A stretch of 64,000 nucleotides of DNA, from positions 220,127 to 284,126 of the forward strand of contig JBHYCS010000001.1 of NCBI GenBank assembly GCA_051861445.1, given 5' to 3'. Of the stretch, positions 8,972-17,500 are shown piece by piece; the first letter of the stretch is position 1; the number at the start of each line of letters is the position of its first letter. The translations under genes were made by a program, and so were the position numbers. The notes below the pieces were generated by a model, which was not told the origin of the DNA, did no database searches, and worked only from the letters and a program-made list of their open reading frames with translations. This stretch comes from Parasediminibacterium sp051861445. GTDB taxonomy: Bacteria > Bacteroidota > Bacteroidia > Chitinophagales > Chitinophagaceae.

Positions 8972-10069
8972 TTACATTTTTTGTTTGTATGGTTCTATTA
9001 TATCGCCATCTTTTATGCTTTGCAAACCTTCAAAAAGAATAATATCGCCACTTTTTAAGCCAGATTTTACAGTGTAATAATTACTAACTCTAGTATTGGG
9101 TATAAAATTTCTCATACTTACTTTATTGTTTGCATCTACTACAAAAACATAGTTTTTATCTTGAATTTCTAAAACAGATTTTTGCGGAATTAATAAAGCG
9201 TTAGATACATCTCTGTACAAACGAACTGTACCAGAACTACCATGTTTTAGCATGAGGTTACTATTGTTAAACACGGCTCTAAACGCTAGAGAACCAGTTT
9301 GAGGATTTACTTCCGCATCAATAGTTTGAATAAGTCCTTTTTGATTATACGTTGTGCCATCAGCTAATAGTAAATCTACTTCGTTGTCATGCACCACTCT
9401 TTTAGCATCTAATCGTTTTTTATAGTCTAAATATTCAGCTTCACTTACATTGAAGTAGGCGTAGACTTTTTGAGCATCACTTAAAGTTGTAAGCAATGTT
9501 CCTTCAGAAATTAATGATCCTTTTTTCATGGGTAATCTGTCAATTACACCATCGTAAGGCGATTTTATAGTTGTGTACGATAATTTAATTTGTGCATTAT
9601 TCAACATAGATTGAGCCTCTTTTACTTTGGCTTCTGCGGCTTTTAACTTTGCTTTTGCCAATTCTAATTCTGAGTTGCTCACCACTTTCTTATCTACCAA
9701 TAATTGTACTCGGCTTAATTCTAATTCTTCTTTCTTTGCTTCGGCTTTTGTTATTAATACATTGGCTTCAGCCTTTGCAACTTCTGCTTTAAATTCAGCG
9801 GCATTTAGTTGAAAAAGTATTTGTCCTTTTTTTACAGGTTTACCTTCATCAACAAAAATTTCATCTAAATAACCATTAATTCTAGCCCTAATTTCAATGT
9901 TCTGAATAGCCTGAATGGTTGCTACATAATCTTTATGCAATACTGTATCAATTGCTTGTAATTGTACTACAGGAAATTTTTTATTAATGTTAACTACTTC
10001 TTCATTACCTGATTTACAACCAACAATCAACAATAATGCAATGCAAAAACCAAATGAAAATTGTTTCAT
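8972..10069 (-). CDS. RND efflux periplasmic adaptor, AcrA/MexA-like lipoprotein (operon 1)
   Basis: This 365-residue membrane-fusion protein has a lipobox (LIVGC, Cys18), a split lipoyl domain (ARINGYLDEIFVDEGKPVKKG near 63-83 and TIKSPYDGVIDRLPMKKGSLI near 170-190), a helical hairpin between them rich in Ala/Glu/Lys, and a beta-barrel with GSSGTVRLYRD. It links the inner-membrane pump to the outer-membrane factor. It is preceded by a small exported-protein gene 53 bases upstream and followed by the pump gene 41 bases downstream, so it sits inside one operon. Confidence 0.94.
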   Translation of the reverse strand: MKQFSFGFCIALLLIVGCKSGNEEVVNINKKFPVVQLQAIDTVLHKDYVATIQAIQNIEIRARINGYLDEIFVDEGKPVKKGQILFQLNAAEFKAEVAKAEANVLITKAEAKKEELELSRVQLLVDKKVVSNSELELAKAKLKAAEAKVKEAQSMLNNAQIKLSYTTIKSPYDGVIDRLPMKKGSLISEGTLLTTLSDAQKVYAYFNVSEAEYLDYKKRLDAKRVVHDNEVDLLLADGTTYNQKGLIQTIDAEVNPQTGSLAFRAVFNNSNLMLKHGSSGTVRLYRDVSNALLIPQKSVLEIQDKNYVFVVDANNKVSMRNFIPNTRVSNYYTVKSGLKSGDIILFEGLQSIKDGDIIEPYKQKM

Positions 10070-10122
10070 TATTACGTATAATTTAATTAAAAAAATAAAA
10101 AGTGATTAAAAAAGTAATGCGA

Positions 10123-10506
10123 TTACATGAGGATATGTAACGATAAAAAAGCAAGCAAGCTATTAGAAAAATTACTGGCAATTGGTATAAAAACAACGCT
10201 TGAAATGCCTACTAATAATGGTGTATAGGCAAAACATTGAACATTTTGACGATAAAAAGTAAATGAGGAAGAACACCATCTTTTTGTAGGAAGTACTTTC
10301 TTAAATTTAACTTTTGGATGGCGTAAAGGAGTAGAAGGTGCATTTTGCTGATCGATTTCTTTTGAAATGCTTTCTTCTTTTACAATAGAAATATTTGATG
10401 AAAATGCTTGTACAGTCTGTGTATTAAAAATTGTAAAACATGCCACAAATAGCAGAAGTACACCTAAAAAATATGATGTCAACTTTCTAAATAAATACAT
10501 GTACAA
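10123..10506 (-). CDS. Small exported or membrane protein heading efflux operon 1
   Basis: This is a 127-residue protein that I do not recognise. Residues 6-35 form a hydrophobic export or anchor segment ending near TQTVQAFSS, a possible AxA-type cleavage site. A polar, Lys-rich linker follows (about 40-75) and then a second hydrophobic stretch (about 92-127) that runs to the C-terminus. It begins the same strand run as adaptor, pump and outer-membrane factor, 53 bases upstream of the adaptor. The second efflux operon also begins with a protein of almost the same size, though the two sequences are not clearly homologous. Coding status is likely but not certain. Confidence 0.6.
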   Translation of the reverse strand: MYMYLFRKLTSYFLGVLLLFVACFTIFNTQTVQAFSSNISIVKEESISKEIDQQNAPSTPLRHPKVKFKKVLPTKRWCSSSFTFYRQNVQCFAYTPLLVGISSVVFIPIASNFSNSLLAFLSLHILM

Positions 10507-10663
10507 ATTTTAATTTGCAATGCTTTTACCAAAAAATATGCCTACTTCTATGATGTTTAAATAGTTTAACAATAAAATTTAAGAATACAACTATTGGTTT
10601 TATTTCTGGATTCGAGTAGTTGGATGGATTATATATTGAATTGCGTTGAAGAAGGGGTAATAA

Positions 10664-10697
10664 AAAAGGTTGTTACTTTCTGAAGCAACAACCTTTT
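10664..10697 (-). terminator. Terminator downstream of the secreted protein gene
   Basis: GGTTGTT(GC) pairs with AACAACC around ACTTTCTG, with four to six A/T pairs extending the stem. On the minus strand the stem is followed by a T-rich run. It lies 38 bases beyond the stop of the gene ending at 10735. Confidence 0.75.
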
Positions 10698-10734
10698 ATA
10701 AACTATAAAACTGAAACAAAATCGCTGTAAATAC

Positions 10735-12051
10735 TTATTGTTTGAATAATTTTAAACTAACATTTTGATCTGAGTTATTAAATTGTAATACACATATTTT
10801 TGAAAGAATATGATCAACAGGAATTGAAATAACGTTTTCACCTTCTTTAAAATTTCGACTTGATTGATATATCGTTCTTCCATCGATATCAGTTAAGCGA
10901 ATGGAACCATAAGCAGATTTTGGCATTACTACAGATGCTTTTATTTCACTTTTTGAATTAGATAAAATACGCAGTTTAGCAGCACCATTTGTTTTAATTT
11001 CTACCGCTACCGTATTAAAAGTAGTTGACTTACCATCGTTATCAACTTGCTTTAGTTGATAATAGTTTGTTCCAACACTTGGTTTAGCATCTGTAAATGA
11101 ATAATTACTTGTTGATTGTGAATTGTTGTTACCTTTTACAGTTGCAATTTGGCTAAAATTTACACCATTGGTAGACTTTAAAATCTGAAAATATTTGTTG
11201 TTCGTTTCTTTAGCAGTTACCCAATCTAACTGTACTGCATTGTTATTTACAGCTTTACCAGTAAATGATAATAAATTAACAGGCAAAGCGGTAACACCTG
11301 TAGAGATTTCAATATCATCAAAAGCTAGAGCTCCACCAATTGCACCATTGAATAATATTTTAAACTGATTCATTGTAGTTGATGGTGTGGTAGCAGGAAT
11401 TCCGGTAAACACTCTAGTGCTAATAATAGTATTCGTATTCGGAATTGTATCAGTTATCCATAAATCATAAGTATCGTCTGCTAAAGTTTGAAGCGTATTA
11501 TTGGGGTCAATATAATCTTTAGATGAACCACTATTGTTTAAAAACCATGTAACTTCTTGTTGATATTGTAAAGTATCGCTATTCAAAAAATTAGCCGATC
11601 TCAAGTAAAACCTGCCACTTGTTGCAAAACCAATTCCTAAACTTGCGTATCTCACTTCATTTGCAGTAGTGACACTACTATTTATGGATGAACCAAAATA
11701 AATTGTAGCCTGCGTTTGTGGCACAACAGTTGGAACGCTATTAAATGGAACATTTAATTTAAATCGAACTTTTAAAAAATCTGGCGGTGTTTCACTCAAG
11801 TTAGTTGTTTTTGAAAGGTGTGCACTTCCTCCATATCTTTGTAAATTTAATCTATTCCCAGATAAATAAATAGTATTGCTACTACTAGGACTTGAAACTT
11901 TTATAGAATCGAATTGGTTTGCACCAGTTCCGATATAAGTATTTAAAGATGTTGAAGCATTAAAATCTTGTGATAATAGCATTTGTGCTTTCAAATTGTA
12001 TACAGCAACCATGAGCACCGTTAAAATAAATAAGTGTTTAATTTTTTTCAT
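10735..12051 (-). CDS. Secreted beta-sandwich protein with degenerate T9SS-like C-terminus
   Basis: From the ATG at 12051 this is a 438-residue protein with a clean signal peptide (MKKIKHLFILTVLMVAVYNLKA, cleaved before Gln). Residues about 25-255 look like a jelly-roll or lectin-like beta domain (a DFNAST start and a FDDIEIS end), though I cannot name a ligand. Residues about 260-355 match the FN3-like module common in Bacteroidota secreted proteins (LPVNLLSFTGK...LDWVTAKETNNKYFQI...YYQLKQVDNDG). The last 75 residues resemble a type IX sorting domain (LTDIDGRTIYQ), but the usual YPNP opening is missing. A longer in-frame start at 12159 would bury the signal peptide and is rejected. Confidence 0.8.
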   Translation of the reverse strand: MKKIKHLFILTVLMVAVYNLKAQMLLSQDFNASTSLNTYIGTGANQFDSIKVSSPSSSNTIYLSGNRLNLQRYGGSAHLSKTTNLSETPPDFLKVRFKLNVPFNSVPTVVPQTQATIYFGSSINSSVTTANEVRYASLGIGFATSGRFYLRSANFLNSDTLQYQQEVTWFLNNSGSSKDYIDPNNTLQTLADDTYDLWITDTIPNTNTIISTRVFTGIPATTPSTTMNQFKILFNGAIGGALAFDDIEISTGVTALPVNLLSFTGKAVNNNAVQLDWVTAKETNNKYFQILKSTNGVNFSQIATVKGNNNSQSTSNYSFTDAKPSVGTNYYQLKQVDNDGKSTTFNTVAVEIKTNGAAKLRILSNSKSEIKASVVMPKSAYGSIRLTDIDGRTIYQSSRNFKEGENVISIPVDHILSKICVLQFNNSDQNVSLKLFKQ

Positions 12052-12269
12052 ACAAACAATGTTTTCTTTTAATAGAGTTGTTAATGGTATATCAAAGTTA
12101 GCTTTCATACAAGCAGACGGGGTAAAATGAAATTCATTAAAAGGGGATATTTGTTTCAAAAGTGCATTTACAGAATCAATAAAATCCGATAATCAAATAA
12201 TATTTTCATTAAAAACATTTTAACATAAAATGTGTTGTAAAAAATATATTTTCACTATAAATGATTTTT

Positions 12270-12878
12270 ATGAAACGTATACTATTATTTTCTTTACTAG
12301 GCTTGATTACTGGTAAAATAATTGCTCAAAAAAACATCCAATCTTTACCTGTCGGTACAAAAGCTCCGATGGTAGATGTTAAAATGAAAGATGTAAGTGA
12401 TAAAATGGTATCTATTAAAGATGCGATGATGGATAACGGCGTTTTAGTAATGTTTAGTTGCAACACTTGCCCTTATGTAATTAAAAACCAAGATCGAACA
12501 AAAAGTATTGCTAATTATGCACTTCAAAATAAGTTAGGTGTCATTATTTTAAACTCAAATGAAGCTCAAAGAAATGCAGACGATTCATTTGATGCCATGA
12601 AAAAATATGCAAAATCGCAAGGCTATAACTATCATTACGTTGTTGATGCAAATGCTAGTGTTGCTGATGCTTTTGGAGCTACTCGTACACCTGAAATTTT
12701 TCTTCTTAATAAAGAAGGCACTATTATTTATAAGGGTGCAATTGATGATAGCCCTGCTGATGCAACTCAAGTAAAAACCATTTTTTTAAAAGAAGCTATC
12801 AAAGAAGTTGTTGCAGGAAAACCAATTACTGTAAAAGAAAGTAAAAGCATTGGTTGTACTATTAAGCGTAAAGCCTAA
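12270..12878 (+). CDS. Exported thioredoxin-like / AhpC-TSA family protein
   Basis: This 202-residue protein has a signal peptide (MKRILLFSLLGLITGKIIA) and a thioredoxin fold. A CNTCPY motif at Cys64 and Cys67 follows the first core strand (GVLVMFSC), and the cis-proline region ATRTPEIFLL and GAIDDSP are also present. It matches the redoxin subgroup in which the pair is CxxCPY. It probably acts as a periplasmic thiol oxidoreductase or peroxiredoxin-like protein; the substrate is unknown. A second ATG at 12261 would add only three residues. A terminator follows 23 bases after the stop, and the gene converges on RNase P RNA. Confidence 0.88.
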   Translation: MKRILLFSLLGLITGKIIAQKNIQSLPVGTKAPMVDVKMKDVSDKMVSIKDAMMDNGVLVMFSCNTCPYVIKNQDRTKSIANYALQNKLGVIILNSNEAQRNADDSFDAMKKYAKSQGYNYHYVVDANASVADAFGATRTPEIFLLNKEGTIIYKGAIDDSPADATQVKTIFLKEAIKEVVAGKPITVKESKSIGCTIKRKA

Positions 12879-12900
12879 TTGATAATTGTAAAAACAATAA

Positions 12901-12932
12901 AAAAATCCATCATTAAAAAGATGGATTTTTTT
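12901..12932 (+). terminator. Terminator after the thioredoxin-like gene
   Basis: AAAAATCCATC and GATGGATTTTT form a perfect 11-base stem with an eight-base loop and a T run. It separates this gene from the convergent RNase P RNA. Confidence 0.85.
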
Positions 12933-12960
12933 ATTGGACAACTCTTTTGGGCTAAAAAAA

Positions 12961-13320
12961 ACTACAAATCTCATAAGCCGGATTCTGTTTTTACATTATC
13001 ATTTATCTACGATAAACATTACTGTTTACCTGTTGCTGCCTACCCTGAAATGTAGTGCAAAAGCACTTTGAACGAGCAGCCCTCAAACACTTCTATACGT
13101 GGCATTACAGCACCTAAGGTTTACCCATAACTTACATTACTATAAGCTATTGTAGGCTTTTACCCTACATTTTCACCCTTACCTTTTTGCAAAGGCGGTT
13201 ATTTTCTGTGGCACTATCTCTTTCTTATTTTGTAAGAAGCCGGCTATTCACCGGTAAGTTGCTCTATGCTGTCCAGACTTTCCTTTTCAATTACTTGAAC
13301 GATAATGCGGATTTGTAGCT
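12961..13320 (-). ncRNA. rnpB: RNase P RNA, bacterial type A
   Basis: On the minus strand the region reads as RNase P RNA, the catalytic RNA that trims tRNA 5' ends. The conserved 5' core AGGAAAGTCTGGAC is at about 13273-13285. Internal landmarks are GGTAAGGGTGAAAA (about 13174-13187) with the adjacent GGTAAAAGC, and GGCAGCAACAGGTAAAC. The conserved 3' core ACAGAATCCGGCTTATGAG is at about 12970-12988. The ends pair as helix P1: CTACAAATC at the 5' end with GATTTGTAG at the 3' end, which sets the boundaries. A T-rich run follows the 3' end. Confidence 0.95.
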
Positions 13321-13323
13321 GTG

Positions 13324-13331
13324 TAAAGCTA
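13324..13331 (-). promoter_or_regulatory. Candidate -7 box for RNase P RNA
   Basis: The minus strand reads TAGCTTTA, one mismatch from the Bacteroidota -7 consensus TAnnTTTG, and ends four bases before the P1 helix begins at 13320. No TTG -33 box is seen at the usual spacing. Confidence 0.5.
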
Positions 13332-13340
13332 ATACATTTA

Positions 13341-14369
13341 CTAGTTAAAAAATATTTCTGTTGCTCCGTATCCAAAACGACCGTCGTATTGATTGATAAA
13401 TGTTTTAACCTCTTTTTTGGTTTTTAAAATTTCGTGTATTTCATCTTTCAATTTTCCTTTTCCAACTCCATGAATGATGATTAAAGAAGGTAAACGATGT
13501 GCAACCGCCAAGTCGTACCATTTATCAAACTCTTTTAACTGAATGGTTAGTATTTCAAAATTGTTTAAGTGATACCAATTATTACTTAACTTTTCTATAT
13601 GTAAATCTACCACACTTCTTGCAGGTTCTAAATGCTGCCGAATTTGATTTGCCTGATAAATTTTATAACCTTTCGCTGCCAAACTACTCAATTCAAATTT
13701 TTCTTCTTGTTGGTACTGTTTTTCAGGATAATCTTGAAACAATTGATACGAAATGGTTGGCTCATTTTTTTCTTTCATTTGCTCAATCCGTTGAAACAAT
13801 TGTTTGGGTTTAATTTTTAACACTGATTCAAAATGATCGGCTAAATTTTTTTGTGGAGTGAATAATGAAAATTCAAAGACAAATGATGGACTATCATTTA
13901 CTTTTTCGAATTCTAAATCATGTATATAAAAGTCGTGAAAACCAATGATATCATTACTTAATTCAAAATTTGTACTTCCATTTAATTGTTGTTGATAGTT
14001 GAATTTAAAATGAGTGGGTGTTTTATTAACTAAATAAATTTTTAAAGAACTTACAACTTCATCATTAAAATCGTCTAACTCAAATTTTGGTATTAAAGAA
14101 AGCCAAACACCATCTGCTACTTTTATAGCATTTGGTTTAGGTTTTTCTTTAGGAATACTATCAATAAATACCTTTTCTTTCTTTACAGGTTCGGGTGTTT
14201 TCTTTTTGCTAAAACGATAGAAATATGGAAAGTCAATCTGATCCATGTAAGCTGGAAATTTCACACCTCTTACTTCAATCATTACCATTTTATCGTTCAT
14301 TATTTCAATTACTCTTCCTTCTTCATGGGTAAGTAAAACGATGATCTCATCTCCTACTTGATACTTCAT
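13341..14369 (-). CDS. DUF2027 / Smr-domain protein
   Basis: From ATG at 14369 this is a 342-residue protein. The N-terminus (KYQVGDEIIVLLTHEEGRVI, residues 2-21) is a Tudor- or KOW-like module as in DUF2027. The middle holds a beta-rich domain, and the C-terminus is a Smr domain with VDLHIEKL near residue 255, IIIHGVGKGKLKDEI near 303 and a final FGYGATEIFF. Smr domains nick or bind nucleic acids and occur at the end of MutS2; in Bacteroidota this stand-alone version has no assigned role. It is not a full MutS2, since the ATPase is absent. The in-frame ATG at 14408 would add 13 residues with no family match. Confidence 0.88.
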   Translation of the reverse strand: MKYQVGDEIIVLLTHEEGRVIEIMNDKMVMIEVRGVKFPAYMDQIDFPYFYRFSKKKTPEPVKKEKVFIDSIPKEKPKPNAIKVADGVWLSLIPKFELDDFNDEVVSSLKIYLVNKTPTHFKFNYQQQLNGSTNFELSNDIIGFHDFYIHDLEFEKVNDSPSFVFEFSLFTPQKNLADHFESVLKIKPKQLFQRIEQMKEKNEPTISYQLFQDYPEKQYQQEEKFELSSLAAKGYKIYQANQIRQHLEPARSVVDLHIEKLSNNWYHLNNFEILTIQLKEFDKWYDLAVAHRLPSLIIIHGVGKGKLKDEIHEILKTKKEVKTFINQYDGRFGYGATEIFFN

Positions 14370-14532
14370 ACAATTGCTACATTTACTATTTGGTTTGCAA
14401 ATGTACAATATATGACTAGTGAAAGAAGATAACTTCTAAACACGTTTTCTTTAAGAGCTGCTAATGTTTTTTTAATTGTTCAAATGTTTAAATCATTTAT
14501 AGATGAGGAGTTTAAATACTACAAATGCGTTA

Positions 14533-14563
14533 TTGTTAATTGCTATATACTTTATCACTTTTG
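14533..14563 (+). promoter_or_regulatory. Candidate promoter for the giant surface protein
   Basis: TTG (14533-14535), a 20-base spacer, then CACTTTTG (14556-14563), one base off TAnnTTTG. It lies 31 bases upstream of the ATG at 14595. Confidence 0.4.
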
Positions 14564-14594
14564 ATGGATAATCCGTTTATTAAGATTAACTGTT

Positions 14595-17500
14595 ATGAAA
14601 ACAATAAAGAGCTTATTCATCATTATTTTTGTTTGTTTTACAAACAATATAATTGCCCAACCAACTATTCAATCGTTTAGTCCATCGTCGGCTAAACCTG
14701 GTGATACAGTCGTAATTGCTGGCACAAATTATAGTACAACGATATCAAATAATATTGTTTTTTTTGGCTCAGTTAAAGCAGTTGTAACATCTGCAACAGC
14801 AATCAATCTTTCAGTAATTGTTCCTGTTGGAGCTACATATGCACCTATAACGGTTTTAAATACAAGTACAAGCTTGATAACTTCTAGCGTACAAATGTTT
14901 AATCCAATTTTTAGTCCTGTTAAAACAAGTATTACAAGTGCAGATTTTGCAACAAAGCAAGATTTTGCAACAGGTACAGGAACAAATTCAATAGCTCTTG
15001 GAGATTTAGATGGTGATAACAAAATAGATATGGTATCGAGTAATCAAACAAATAATAACATATCTGTTCTAAGAAATATTTCGTCGACAGCTTCTATTAA
15101 TTTTAATACTAAACAAGATTTTACAACAGGCTCCACTCCTTTCGGTGTCGTAATTTTTGACTTAGATGGTGATGGGAAATTAGAAATAGTAGTTGCTAAC
15201 TTAGGTTCAGGTAGTATTTCTGTATTTAGAAATACTTCTACTATTGGTAGTATCAGTTTTGCAACAAAAGTAGATTTTACTGTTGGAAATAGCCCTCGTT
15301 CAATTACAGTTGGTGATGTAGATTTAGATGGAAAAATGGATATAGCAGTTACCAATCAAAATGTAAATACGGTTTCTTTATTAAGAAATACTTCTTCTAT
15401 TGGTAATATAAATTTTGCAACTAAAATAGAATTTTCAACTGGTACTAGACCAACATGTGCTATTTTTAATGATATAGATGGAGATTTAAAGACCGATTTG
15501 ATAGTTGCCAATCAGAATTCTAACAACGTGTCTATCTTTAGAAATACATCTACTATCGGTAATATCAGTTTTTCAACAAAAATAGATATAGCTGCTAATA
15601 CAGGGGCTATAGCTGTGAGTGGAGGAGATATTGATGGAGATAATAAGATAGATTTAGTTGTTGCAAATCTTAGTTCAAATAATATTGCTATTCTTAAAAA
15701 TACTTCAACTATTGGAGCTATTAGTTTTGACCCGAAGTTGAATTTTTCTACAGGATTGAACCCAATTTCCATTTCGATTGGAGATATCGATGGCAATAGA
15801 AAACCAGATATATCGGTGGCCAATTATGGCACTAATGCTAATTCTGTCTCTTTTTTTGTTAACAATACTAATTCTAGTACTATTTCTTTAGGTTCAAAAG
15901 TAGATTTTCCAACAGGCTCAACACCAACATCAGTAGCGGTAGCTGATATAAATGGGGATAATAGATTAGATATATTAACAGCCAACAATGCTTCCGGTGT
16001 TAATAACATTTCTGTTTTGCGTAATATTTTTGTGCCTAGCAGTAATGCTAATTTAAGTTCTTTAGCTATTAGTGCAGGCACTTTAACGCCAACTTTTAAT
16101 GCAAATACAACCGAATATACCATTAATGTACCAAGTAGCACAAATACTTTTACAGTTACCCCTACTGTTGCAGATGCTAATGCAACCATTAGAGTTAATT
16201 TTAATAATGGAAGTTATACTACACTTGCAAGTGGAAGTACATCGGTGCCTAATACTTTAAGAGTGGGTCAAAATACTATTGAAGTAAGGGTTACAGCAGA
16301 AGATGGAACTACTGTAAAATCATACGCACTATTTATTAATAAGCCGGCAAGCACCGATGCTAATTTAAGTGCATTAACCATGAGTGTAGGTACATTGTCG
16401 CCTGTATTTGATGCAAATACAACAACATATACTGCCTCTGTTTTAAGTTCTAGTGGTGTAGTATCGGTTACACCTACAAGTAATGAACCCAATGCAACCA
16501 TAAGAGTAAATGTAAATGGAGGAACATATTTTACCACTAGTAATGGCAGTGCTTCAACCGGGTTGGTATTGAATAATGGCAATAATACCATTAATGTATT
16601 GGTAACTGCTCAAGATGGTACAACTACAAAAACATATTCTATAACCGTAAATAAACCAACGGAGATAGCAGATTTGATAGGGTTGAGCATTACAAATGGT
16701 ACACTATCGCCTACATTTTCAGGCGGAATTACAAACTATACTATTAGTTTACCCAATACAACAAGTGGAATTATTATTAGACCTACAGCCCTTATTTTCA
16801 GTTCTACTATTCGCTACAATTTAAACGGAGGAACATTTATCAATATTAATAGCGGTGCAAACTCTAGTGTAATACCTATAAACACAGGTGCAAATACCAT
16901 TAATATTCAGGTTACAGCAGCCGATGGAGTAACTGTTAAAACTTACACTATTACTGTTACAAGAGCTTTAAGTAGTAATGCTAATTTGAGTAATATAGTT
17001 TTAAGTACAGGTAGTTTAAGTTCGGCATTTAACGGAACAACCATCACGTCTTATACAGCTTTATTGTTAAACAGTACTACTAGCATAACTTTTACGCCAA
17101 CACGTGCCGATGCTGGTGCTACTATACAATATAAAATTAATGGCGGTTCATTTATCGCAATAAATAGTGGAACACCGTCTGCTGCAATACCTATCAGTTT
17201 AACAGAAGCAAATGTTATAGAAATAATGGTAACAGCCCAAGATGGGATCACTACAAAAACGTACACAGTAAATGCAATAAGACAGAGCAACGATGCCAAC
17301 CTAAGTAATTTAACCATCAGTGCAGGAAGTTTAACACCCGTATTCGCTTCAAATGTTACAGAATATGCTGTAAATAGTGTTGTAAGTAATAGTGTTTCTA
17401 CTGTTACTATAACACCAACAGCTAGTAATACAAACGCTACTATTAGTGTACTTAGTTGGAGTGGAATATTAGGAGCTGGTGAACCAATTGGAACGTCTAG

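Noticed and set aside
12961..13320. Possible protein-coding frame in the RNase P RNA region
   Set aside because: No frame longer than a few dozen codons is open, and the conserved cores of RNase P RNA explain the region.
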